Positions 1 to 7,243 of a stretch of 64,000 nucleotides of DNA are shown one piece after another (position 1 is the stretch's first letter; every line of letters begins with the position of its first letter). The notes beneath the pieces are model-generated. The model saw only the letters and a list, made by a program, of their open reading frames with translations. It made no database searches and was not told the origin of the DNA. Position numbers and translations under genes: made by a program. Origin of the DNA: Lysobacter sp. Root494 (GTDB lineage Bacteria; Pseudomonadota; Gammaproteobacteria; Xanthomonadales; Xanthomonadaceae); NCBI RefSeq assembly GCF_001427225.1, contig NZ_LMFH01000005.1:1268738-1332737 (forward strand). The letters are read 5' to 3'.

Positions 1-236
1 CGGGTGGAATTGGCACGACATACAGCCCCCTGTCGATTTGCCTGAAAGCCTTGGTAGCAAGGGAAACGGCAACGTGCACCGACGGCGGCCATCGCGGCGG
101 CAGGAACTGACTGGATTACCACGCAGCTGATCGTGCTGGCACCACCAAGAACTCAACTGTCCCCCACCTGGGGGTGTCGGCTACCAGCGTGCTGTTCTGC
201 AATCGCCCGGCTGTCAGTAGTGCATTCGGGCCACGC

Positions 237-1634
237 TCAGTCGCGCCCGTACACGTCCTCGAAGCGGACGATGTCGTCCTCACCGAGATAGCTCCCCGAC
301 TGCACCTCGATCAGTTCCAGCGGCATGACACCGGGATTCTCGAGGCGGTGCTTCACTCCCAGCGGAATGTAGGTGCTCTGGTTTTCCGAAAGGATGATCG
401 TTTCGTCGCCACGGGTAATGCGGCCGGTACCGCTGACGACGATCCAGTGTTCGGCGCGGTGGTGGTGCATCTGCAGGCTCAGCGCGGCGCCCGGCTTCAC
501 CGTGATGCGCTTGACCTGGAAGCGTTCGCCCATGTCGATGGAGTCATAGCTGCCCCATGGGCGGTAGACCTTGCGGTGCCAGGTCGGTTCGGGGCGTTCG
601 CGCTTCTTCAGCTCGGCGACGATGCCTTTGACGTCCTGCACGTGGTCCTTGTGCGCGACCAGCACTGCGTCGTCGGTGTCGACGACCACGACGTTCTCCA
701 GCCCGAGCAGCGCAACCAGCCGGCCGTTACCCCACGCCAGGGTGTCGCGGCAGTCCTGCGCAATGACGTCGCCGTGATGCGCGTTGCCGTTGCCGTCCTG
801 CTCGGCGACTTCCCACAAGGCCGACCAGCTGCCGACATCGTTCCAGCCGACCGAGATCGGCAGCACCGCGGCGTGCGCCGTCTTTTCCATCACCGCGTAG
901 TCGATCGAATCCGACGGGGACGCTGCGAACGCGTCCTTGTCCAGGCGGATGAAGTCGGCATCGCGCTTCGCCTTCGCCAGTGCTTCGTCGCATGCCGCCA
1001 GCATTTCGGGACGGTGCCGTTCGAGTTCGGCGAGATACACCGACGCGCGGAACAGGAACATGCCGCTGTTCCAGAAATAGTCGCCGCTGGCGACATAACG
1101 CGATGCGGTTTCGGCGTCCGGCTTCTCGACAAACTGCGCGACCGGGCGAACACCGTCGCCTGCCTGCGCGCGGATGTAACCGTAGCCCGTCTCGGGAGAC
1201 GAAGGCACGATCCCGAAGGTAACCAGCTGGCCGGACTGCGCAGCGCTCGTGGCGGCGCGCACTGCATGGCGGAAGCCTTCGGCATCGGCGATCACGTGGT
1301 CGGATGGCAGCACGAGCAGCAGCGGGTCGCTGCCGCCGCGCCGAGCCTCCAGTGCGGCAATCGCGATCGCCGGTGCGGTGTTGCGCCCCACGGGTTCGAG
1401 CAGGATGCCCGCCGGCGTGCAGTCCGCTTCACGCAACTGCTCGGCGACCATGAAGCGGTGTTCCTCATTGGCCACCACCAGCGGTGCCGACGTCGCCAAC
1501 GGCGCGATGCGATCCCAGGTCGCCTGCAGCAGGGAGTGCTCGCCGAGAAGGCTGAGGAACTGCTTGGGGAAGGCTTCGCGCGAGAGCGGCCACAGGCGGG
1601 TGCCTGAACCGCCCGAAAGGATGACTGGGATCAT
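237..1634 (-). CDS. xanB: Mannose-1-phosphate guanylyltransferase / mannose-6-phosphate isomerase
   Basis: Bifunctional cytoplasmic enzyme of 465 residues making GDP-mannose for exopolysaccharide or LPS. The N-terminal nucleotidyltransferase shows the pyrophosphorylase loop GGSGTRLWPLSR at residues 8-19 and the sugar-binding FVEKP. The C-terminal cupin isomerase shows the metal ligands in SLQMHHHRAEHW and YIPLGVKHRLENPG. Length matches the XanB/ManC/AlgA family. The start at 1634 gives the standard MIPVILSGG N-terminus; the frame stays open 51 codons further upstream, but that part does not resemble the family. It is transcribed divergently from the pilus operon. In xanthomonads the partner xanA usually lies nearby; if so here it is outside the window. 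Confidence 0.95.
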   Translation of the reverse strand: MIPVILSGGSGTRLWPLSREAFPKQFLSLLGEHSLLQATWDRIAPLATSAPLVVANEEHRFMVAEQLREADCTPAGILLEPVGRNTAPAIAIAALEARRGGSDPLLLVLPSDHVIADAEGFRHAVRAATSAAQSGQLVTFGIVPSSPETGYGYIRAQAGDGVRPVAQFVEKPDAETASRYVASGDYFWNSGMFLFRASVYLAELERHRPEMLAACDEALAKAKRDADFIRLDKDAFAASPSDSIDYAVMEKTAHAAVLPISVGWNDVGSWSALWEVAEQDGNGNAHHGDVIAQDCRDTLAWGNGRLVALLGLENVVVVDTDDAVLVAHKDHVQDVKGIVAELKKRERPEPTWHRKVYRPWGSYDSIDMGERFQVKRITVKPGAALSLQMHHHRAEHWIVVSGTGRITRGDETIILSENQSTYIPLGVKHRLENPGVMPLELIEVQSGSYLGEDDIVRFEDVYGRD

Positions 1635-1966
1635 GCGGGGCTCAAGGTGACGGGAGACGGCGAGCGGCGGAACCAAGCCACATGGCCGCCTTTGATTGTG
1701 AAGTACCCGGTCCGGAATCTCATAGCGCCCGCCCCAGACGTCCGGAAGGGCGGCCACGCGCGTGCCTCCGGGCGGAAAGTGAACCATTCATCTTTGTAAT
1801 GACGGTTTTTTGTCACTCGCCTTTGCGCAATTTGTCGCCCCATGACGCATTTTGCTAATTGTGACGGTGCGCGCACTTAGGTACATTGCGCCCGCCCATT
1901 GCAACGGGCCGGCCTTTTTGCCGAACACCCAACAAATACAGCCCGAATGGGCGACAGGGGAAAACC
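1635..1966. other. Divergent intergenic region between xanB and the pilus operon
   Basis: No gene is seen in these 332 bases. The part near 1790-1890 is distinctly more AT-rich than its surroundings, as expected for promoters. It contains short T- and A-rich runs, a candidate promoter for the pilus operon, and a TGTGA half-site at 1860-1864 of the type bound by Clp/CRP. The opposite half of that site is poor, so it is not called. Confidence 0.6.
1859..1887 (+). promoter_or_regulatory. Candidate sigma70 promoter of the SCPU pilus operon
   Basis: TTGTGA at 1859-1864 and TACATT at 1882-1887 are separated by 17 bases, about 80 bases before the first pilus gene. Each hexamer matches its consensus only partly, so this is a best guess in an AT-rich gap. 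Confidence 0.35.
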
Positions 1967-2470
1967 ATGAAGCTGGTCCGCAACACGATTGCTGTTGCCG
2001 CGCTTGCGTTTGCAAGTTCCGCGGCGTTCGCCGGTCCGAGTCCGCAGACGCGTGATTTCGAGGTCTCGATCACGCTGGAAAACGACTGCGAAATCACCTT
2101 CAACAACATCAACCACGGCACCGTGACCACGCTGGCGAGCAATAACGATGCGGCCAGCGCCGGCGACAACATCACCTGCAGCTTTGCCGACACCTACAGC
2201 ATCGCGCTGAATGTCGGCACCGGCGGTGGCACGTACGGCACGCGCACCTTGGCCAATGGCGTCAATACGCTGAACTTCAACGTGTACAGCGATGCTGCTC
2301 ATACCACTGTGTGGGGTGACGGCTCTGCCGGCGCGCCCGCCCTGGTCGGAACGTCCACGGGTGGTGGCACTCCCAATGCGCTTACGGTCTATTCGCGCGT
2401 GCTCGGTGGACAGACCGGCAAGCCCGAAGGCACCTACAGCTCGACGATCACGGCAACGGCCACGTTCTAA
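1967..2470 (+). CDS. Spore coat U (SCPU) domain pilin-like protein
   Basis: Secreted protein of 167 residues. Residues 1-23 form a signal peptide (basic start, hydrophobic core, cut after AFA). The rest is one SCPU domain: paired cysteines (NDCEIT and NITCSF), the VWGDGS stretch, and the ending EGTYSSTITATATF with alternating beta residues that looks like a donor strand. Such proteins are the structural subunits of archaic chaperone-usher pili. The ATG at 1967 gives the clean signal peptide; the frame extends upstream without one. Its stop overlaps the chaperone start (TAATG), so it leads a four-gene operon. It is probably the major subunit, by position and single-domain size. Confidence 0.9.
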   Translation: MKLVRNTIAVAALAFASSAAFAGPSPQTRDFEVSITLENDCEITFNNINHGTVTTLASNNDAASAGDNITCSFADTYSIALNVGTGGGTYGTRTLANGVNTLNFNVYSDAAHTTVWGDGSAGAPALVGTSTGGGTPNALTVYSRVLGGQTGKPEGTYSSTITATATF

Positions 2471-3183
2471 TGAACGTACGCCGGTTCGCTTCCGCGGCCC
2501 TGCTGGCCGCGGTGGCACCGGTTGCGATGGCAGGCGGACACCTTCAGGTCGGCTCGACCCGCGTCGAGCTGTCCGCGGGTGCGCGTGCCACGCGGCTGGT
2601 GCTGCGCAACAGTGGGGATGCTCCCGTTGGTGCCCAGGTGCGCGTGTATGGCTGGTCGCAACCGGAGGGCGAAGATCGCCTGGATGAGACCCATGACATG
2701 GTGCTCAGTCCGCCGATCGTGCGCGTCGCGCCCGGTGAGGAACAGGTCGTGCGCATCGTGCGGCAGGGACCAGCGCCGACCGGTCGTGATGCCACCTACC
2801 GCGTAGTGGCAGAAGAGGTACCGCTCACTCCACAGGATGCGAGCGTGGCGGTGGGTTTCCGCATGCGCTTCGTACTGCCGTTGTTCGATCGCTCTGCCGA
2901 TGCCGCGCCTGCGCAGCTGAGCTGCCGCCTGGGCACAGACACGCTGACCTGCCTCAACGCAGGCGGACGTGCATGCAAGCTCGGCGCGACCCGTCTCGTC
3001 GACGCGGCAGGCCACGCGGTGGAACTCACCAGTGGCCTGTTCGGTTACGTGCTGCCCCGCTCGACCCGGCGCTGGACGCTCTCCGCCGATCGCCTCGCGA
3101 CCCTCGGCAACGGACTGCGCCTCAGAACGAAGATCGACAATGCTTCCGATCTCGAAGTCGCGGTCGAGCGCTCAGCGCCGTAG
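2470..3183 (+). CDS. Periplasmic pilus chaperone (PapD-like)
   Basis: Protein of 237 residues with a signal peptide (about residues 1-21) and a PapD-like Ig fold: LQVGSTRVELSAG as the first strand, RLVLRNSGD, then LSPPIVRVAPGEEQVVRIVR, the typical strand with the conserved proline-rich lead, and YRVVAEEVP. It should cap and fold the SCPU subunits in the periplasm and deliver them to the usher. It overlaps the upstream SCPU gene by one base and the usher start by 44 bases, so the three are very likely translated from one message. Confidence 0.92.
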   Translation: MNVRRFASAALLAAVAPVAMAGGHLQVGSTRVELSAGARATRLVLRNSGDAPVGAQVRVYGWSQPEGEDRLDETHDMVLSPPIVRVAPGEEQVVRIVRQGPAPTGRDATYRVVAEEVPLTPQDASVAVGFRMRFVLPLFDRSADAAPAQLSCRLGTDTLTCLNAGGRACKLGATRLVDAAGHAVELTSGLFGYVLPRSTRRWTLSADRLATLGNGLRLRTKIDNASDLEVAVERSAP

Positions 3184-5596
3184 GCGACTGACGCTCGGCG
3201 TGTGGCTGGCGATCGCGTCGGCCCCGGGCTGGTGCGCCGTTGCCGACAGCGCAGGCGCCGATGCCGAGAGCGAGCACGGTGGCTCGGGCGTCTCGCTCGC
3301 AGCGCTCGATTTGTCCGCGTTCGGTGCGAGCGCGCACGATTTCGAAATGGCCGAGGCGGCCGATCCGGACGGAGGCACGCCGCTCTATCTCGATGTCTAT
3401 TTCGACGAACGTCCCGCCGGGCGCCTCGTGGAATTGCGCCGGCGTGGCGGACGCCTCTACATCACGCCACAGGGCCTCACCGCACTGGACGTGGTCCCGC
3501 CGCAGCCCTTGCAGCCGGGTGCGGACGGATGGGTACCGCTCGACTCGATACCCGGCCTGCAGCACCGTTACGACGCCGCCGAGCAACGACTCGTGCTCAG
3601 CGTGCCGCCGGCACTTCGCCCCAGCCAGAACCTGGGCTACCGGATTCCGGATCCGGTGACCGTTACGCGCGATACCGGCGCACTGCTGGGCTGGGAAGCC
3701 TATGGCCGCCATGTCGAAGACTCGGACCTGCTATCGGTTGCAAGCCGCTGGCGGTGGTTCGGGCGTCTCGGTGCTCTGGAAGTCAGCGGCGTGAGTCGCG
3801 GTGGCGACGACGACACCGCATGGGAACGCCTGGACACGCACTGGAGCTACAGCGATTCCAATCGCATGACGACCAGCACCGTGGGTGACCTGACCAGTGG
3901 CGGTCTGGCGTGGACGCGTCCGGTGCGGTTGGGCGGCGTGCAGTACCGCCGCAACTTCGGCACCCGTCCCGATCTGGTCACTTACCCCGTGCCGCGTTTT
4001 TCCGGACAGGCCACGGTGCCGTCCGCGGTCGAGTTGCTGGTCGACAACGTTCGCCAGTTCGGAACCGAAGTGAACGACGGGCCGTTCGTGATCGAACAGT
4101 TTCCCCGCATCAGTGGCGCCGGCGACGTCACCGTCGTACTCACCGATGCGCTCGGCCGCGTAACTCAGACCACGGTTCCACTGTACGTGGACTACCAGCG
4201 CCTCGCCCCCGGCCTGACTGATTTCAGTTTCGAAGCCGGCCGCCTGCGCGAAGGCTACGGCGGTGGCAGCGATCGCTACGGCAACGACTGGCTTGGCAGT
4301 GCGAGTGCGCGCCGCGGGATCACCGACAGCCTCACGCTGGAAGGCCATGTCGAAGGCGGTGCGGGATTGGCGCTTACCGGCCTCGGTGCCGTGTGGTCAC
4401 CGGCGGCGCGCTACGGCGTGTTCAACCTTGCGTATGCCGTAGGTAGCGGAGACAGCGATGGTTCCCTGCGTCGCGCGGGCTATCAGTGGAACAACCGCAG
4501 CGTGGGCATCGACCTGCAGAGCGAGCGGCGCAGCCAGGAGCTGCGCGACCTGGGCGACGCGCTGGATCCGGGTGGACCGGCTTCCGCGCCCCGCGCACTG
4601 GATCGCGTCTCCGGCTGGACGCAGTTCAGCCGTGGCAGCCTTGGCTACACATGGCTGCGTTCGCGCAGCAGCACCGGTCGCGACGACCGGCTGCACAGCG
4701 TGTCCTGGTCCCAGAGTTATCGTCAGTTCTCGCTGTCGGCTTCGGCGTTCGACAGCGCGACGACCGGCTATGGCCTGAGCCTCACGATGTCGGTTCCCCT
4801 GGGTGCGGACCGCAGCCTGAGCACCTACGCAAACCATTCCGAAGGCGGCGACACCGACTTCATCGCCGACCTTCGCCGCGACGCGCCGTATGCCGGCGGC
4901 TGGGGCTGGGATCTGCAGGGTGGCCGTCGTGGTGGTGGCGAATTCGGCCAGGCTTCGTTGAGCCTGCGCGGATCCCTGGGCGAGGGCCTCATCGGCATGG
5001 ATCACGCGAATGGCCGTACCGGCATATTCGGGCAGGCGGGCGGCACCCTGGTCTGGATGGGCGAGCATGCGTTCGCCACGCGGCGCGTAGGCGATGCGAT
5101 GGTCCTCGTCGATGCCAATGGGACGCCGGGCGTGCCCGTGCTGGTGGAGAACCGCGTGTTCGGCGTGACCGACAGGAATGGCTTCCTGCTCCTCCCCGAA
5201 GCGCGCGGCTGGCAGCGCAACCGCATCGCCATCGATCCCGATGTGCTCGGCTACGAATATCTAATAACCGATGTCGAACAATTCGCCACCCCTGCGGACG
5301 AGGGTGCGGTGCGCCTTCGCTTCGACATCCACCGACTGCATCCGGCCACGGTGACCCTGCTCGATCGCGACGGCAAACCGCTGCCCGCAGGTACTCCCGC
5401 ATGGCTCGGCAAGCAGGAAATCCTTGTCGCATACGATGGCCAGGCGTGGGTGCCAGACCTGCCGGCAGGTGCTTCCATCGAGGCCGAGTTGCCGGGTTAC
5501 CGCTGCCGCTTCACACCACGACTGCCACAGTCCGCGAGGGACCAGATGCAGGAAAGCCCGTTGTCCTGCGAAGTGATCGGATGGGTGAGCCGATGA
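3140..5596 (+). CDS. Outer-membrane pilus usher
   Basis: Usher of 818 residues (FimD/PapC superfamily, archaic SCPU type). It has a basic leader and hydrophobic segment (about residues 12-33), an N-terminal chaperone-binding domain, the LYLDVYFDERPAGRL start of the usher barrel, RYRRNFGT/PRFSGQATVPSAVELLVDN typical of the pore and plug region, and C-terminal Ig-like domains ending CEVIGWVSR. It forms the outer-membrane channel that secretes and orders pilus subunits. ATG 3140 lies inside the chaperone gene. The reading frame is open about 170 bases further upstream, but that part is out-of-frame chaperone sequence. Its stop overlaps the next gene (ATGA). Confidence 0.92.
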   Translation: MLPISKSRSSAQRRRRLTLGVWLAIASAPGWCAVADSAGADAESEHGGSGVSLAALDLSAFGASAHDFEMAEAADPDGGTPLYLDVYFDERPAGRLVELRRRGGRLYITPQGLTALDVVPPQPLQPGADGWVPLDSIPGLQHRYDAAEQRLVLSVPPALRPSQNLGYRIPDPVTVTRDTGALLGWEAYGRHVEDSDLLSVASRWRWFGRLGALEVSGVSRGGDDDTAWERLDTHWSYSDSNRMTTSTVGDLTSGGLAWTRPVRLGGVQYRRNFGTRPDLVTYPVPRFSGQATVPSAVELLVDNVRQFGTEVNDGPFVIEQFPRISGAGDVTVVLTDALGRVTQTTVPLYVDYQRLAPGLTDFSFEAGRLREGYGGGSDRYGNDWLGSASARRGITDSLTLEGHVEGGAGLALTGLGAVWSPAARYGVFNLAYAVGSGDSDGSLRRAGYQWNNRSVGIDLQSERRSQELRDLGDALDPGGPASAPRALDRVSGWTQFSRGSLGYTWLRSRSSTGRDDRLHSVSWSQSYRQFSLSASAFDSATTGYGLSLTMSVPLGADRSLSTYANHSEGGDTDFIADLRRDAPYAGGWGWDLQGGRRGGGEFGQASLSLRGSLGEGLIGMDHANGRTGIFGQAGGTLVWMGEHAFATRRVGDAMVLVDANGTPGVPVLVENRVFGVTDRNGFLLLPEARGWQRNRIAIDPDVLGYEYLITDVEQFATPADEGAVRLRFDIHRLHPATVTLLDRDGKPLPAGTPAWLGKQEILVAYDGQAWVPDLPAGASIEAELPGYRCRFTPRLPQSARDQMQESPLSCEVIGWVSR

Positions 5597-6555
5597 GGAT
5601 GTCGCGTCTGATTTTTCCGTTGCTGGTGGTCGTCGTCCTGCTCGCATGGTCCGCAACGGCCAGCGCGCAGACATGCACGGTCGCTTCCAGCTCCGGAATC
5701 AGTTTTGGCGGCAACCTCTCGGCGACTCCCACCGGACAGATCGATGTCGGCGGCAGCATCGTCCTGACGTGCATCGGCGGTGGCAACGGGCAACCACGGC
5801 GTGTCTGTCTGTCGCTGGGGACGGATGCCCCGGTGCCCAACCCCCGCCGGCTGGTTTCGGGTGCAAACACCCTCAACTTCCAGCTCTATGACAGTAGCGG
5901 CGGAGCGGTCATCGCGACTTCCACCAGCGAATCCACGGGCATGGTCATGGAGCGTGCCTTCACCTCAGGATCCCCGAGCGGCACGCCGGTGAACGTCAGC
6001 TTCCCCATCTCCGGGCGCCTGTTCGCGGGGCAGACAGCCGCATCGGGCAATTACAGTCTTGCACTCGCCATCGCCACCGACGCCGGCAATTTCACCGCGG
6101 GCAGCTGCGCGCCCGCAGGCTTGATTCCCCAGGGGTCGAGCTTTCCAGTCAACGCCGGCGTAGGCGCCGATTGCACGCTCGACATTCCCAACGTCAGTTT
6201 CGGTACCGTCACCCGGCTCACAAGCCCGATCAACGCGATTACCAATGCGACGGTGACCTGCACCAGCGGCGCGCCGTGGACGCTCGCAATGAACGCAGGA
6301 TCGACACCGGGAAATACCTATGCATCGCGTCGCATGGGCCTGGGCGGAGGCGGTCCCGGCACGGTCCAATACCAGATCTACCGCGATCCGGGTCCGGCCA
6401 ACGTGTGGGGCAACGGAACGATGGGCACCGTCACGCGCACGGGCACCGGAGCCGGCACGCCACAAAGCATTCCGATCTATCTCCAGGTGCCGACGCAAGG
6501 CCCGCAGGCCGAGGGCACTTACAGCGACACGGTCACCGCTACCCTGACGTTCTGA
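5593..6555 (+). CDS. Tandem SCPU-domain protein, probable pilus tip adhesin
   Basis: Protein of 320 residues with a signal peptide (cut near ASA-QT) and two SCPU domains: one about residues 26-170 starting QTCTVASSSGISFGG, one about 180-320 starting ADCTLDIPNVSFGTV and ending EGTYSDTVTATLTF. The second copy resembles the single-domain protein encoded at 1967. In archaic chaperone-usher systems a two-domain last subunit usually caps the fibre and serves as tip adhesin; that role is inferred here. ATG 5593 overlaps the usher stop. No further gene follows before the tRNA promoter. Confidence 0.85.
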   Translation: MRMSRLIFPLLVVVVLLAWSATASAQTCTVASSSGISFGGNLSATPTGQIDVGGSIVLTCIGGGNGQPRRVCLSLGTDAPVPNPRRLVSGANTLNFQLYDSSGGAVIATSTSESTGMVMERAFTSGSPSGTPVNVSFPISGRLFAGQTAASGNYSLALAIATDAGNFTAGSCAPAGLIPQGSSFPVNAGVGADCTLDIPNVSFGTVTRLTSPINAITNATVTCTSGAPWTLAMNAGSTPGNTYASRRMGLGGGGPGTVQYQIYRDPGPANVWGNGTMGTVTRTGTGAGTPQSIPIYLQVPTQGPQAEGTYSDTVTATLTF

Positions 6556-6660
6556 GAGCCGCATTTCTGTCCAGCCGGATACGCGGCAGCCCGAACTGCA
6601 GCTGGATTGAATCACGCACAGCGAGCTGCCCGACGCACCTGAATCCGTGCCATGCGGGCT

Positions 6661-6688
6661 TTGAAAACAAACGCCTTCTCTATATACT
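6661..6688 (+). promoter_or_regulatory. Sigma70 promoter of tRNA-Val
   Basis: TTGAAA (6661-6666) and TATACT (6683-6688) are separated by 16 bases, and the run GCGCGG follows as a GC-rich discriminator typical of stable-RNA promoters. The tRNA begins 31 bases after the -10 box. Confidence 0.75.
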
Positions 6689-6719
6689 GCGCGGCCCAGC
6701 GGCGCCCTGCGCACGCATC

Positions 6720-6794
6720 GGGCGGTTAGCTCAGCGGTAGAGCATTGCCTTCACACGGCAAGGGTCGCAGGTTCGAACCCTGCACCGCCCACCA
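6720..6794 (+). tRNA. tRNA-Val(CAC)
   Basis: Full cloverleaf: acceptor GGGCGGT pairs with ACCGCCC; the D arm carries AGCGGTAG; the anticodon stem TTGCC/GGCAA encloses the loop TTCACAC with anticodon CAC (reads GTG, Val); the T arm GCAGG-TTCGAAC-CCTGC is perfect. The 3' CCA is encoded. It has its own promoter and terminator. Confidence 0.96.
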
Positions 6795-6811
6795 CTCCTT
6801 CATGGTGTTGC

Positions 6812-6838
6812 AAAAAGCCGGCCCAGTGCCGGTTTTTT
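6812..6838 (+). terminator. Rho-independent terminator of tRNA-Val
   Basis: Stem CCGGC (6818-6822), loop CCAGT, stem GCCGG (6828-6832), followed by six T. A-rich bases before the stem pair with the T run, so it could work in both directions. Confidence 0.88.
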
Positions 6839-6859
6839 CGTTTTCCATCGTCGTCCCTG

Positions 6860-6980
6860 CATCGTCCCTGCATCGTCCCTGCATCGTCCCTGCATCGTCC
6901 CTGCATCGTCCCTGCATCGTCCCTGCATCGTCCCTGCATCGTCCCTGCATCGTCCCTGCATCGTCCCTGCATCGTCCCTG
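6860..6980. repeat. Eleven perfect 11-bp tandem repeats (CATCGTCCCTG)
   Basis: The unit CATCGTCCCTG occurs eleven times head to tail without a mismatch (121 bases). A 14-base variant carrying an extra CGT precedes it. It follows the tRNA terminator. Both strands stay open across it because 11 is not a multiple of 3 and the unit holds no stop codon, but no start or codon pattern suggests a real gene. The perfect identity implies recent slippage growth. Confidence 0.97.
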
Positions 6981-7243
6981 CCGGGCTTGTGGCCAATGAA
7001 GCCAACCCGCGTCCGTTACTTGCCTATCCGATCGTAAACACCGTTGAATGGCGCCTGGCATCCATCAAATCGAACGGCATCGCTGCTCCCCGACACGATA
7101 GGGAATCGCGAATGCCAGGCGAGACCGGCTATGGCGACAGGACCAATGGTTAATTGCAGCGCGAATGTTCGTAGCCGGTCATCGGAGTGCGGACTCGGGG
7201 ACCTGTTGCCGCCGCTTCGCGCACGCCGGATCCCGCCGCGTCC

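Noticed and set aside
10..30. Sigma54-like TTGGCACGACAT near the window start
   Set aside because: The -24 half is good, but the -12 GC is missing at the required spacing.
174..1607. Long plus-strand frame opposite xanB
   Set aside because: It is antisense to a clear enzyme gene, and its translated product has no domain.
1860..1875. Clp/CRP site in the pilus promoter region
   Set aside because: Only one half-site (TGTGA) is good; the opposite half GCGCAC is poor.
6720..6860. Integrated element at tRNA-Val
   Set aside because: No integrase and no repeat of the tRNA 3' end were seen downstream, and the neighbouring genes look native.
6860..6980. CRISPR array
   Set aside because: The units are 11 bp and directly adjacent with no spacers, and there are no cas genes.
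6726..7061. Minus-strand frame encoding a repeated GRCRDDAGTMQ peptide
   Set aside because: It exists only because the 11-bp repeat has no stop codon, it runs into the tRNA, and it has no ribosome site.
7052..7121. 10-bp inverted repeat CGCCTGGCAT before the GGDEF-EAL gene
   Set aside because: The arms are 50 bases apart, with no promoter or start in a sensible relation to them. It could be chance in GC-rich DNA.
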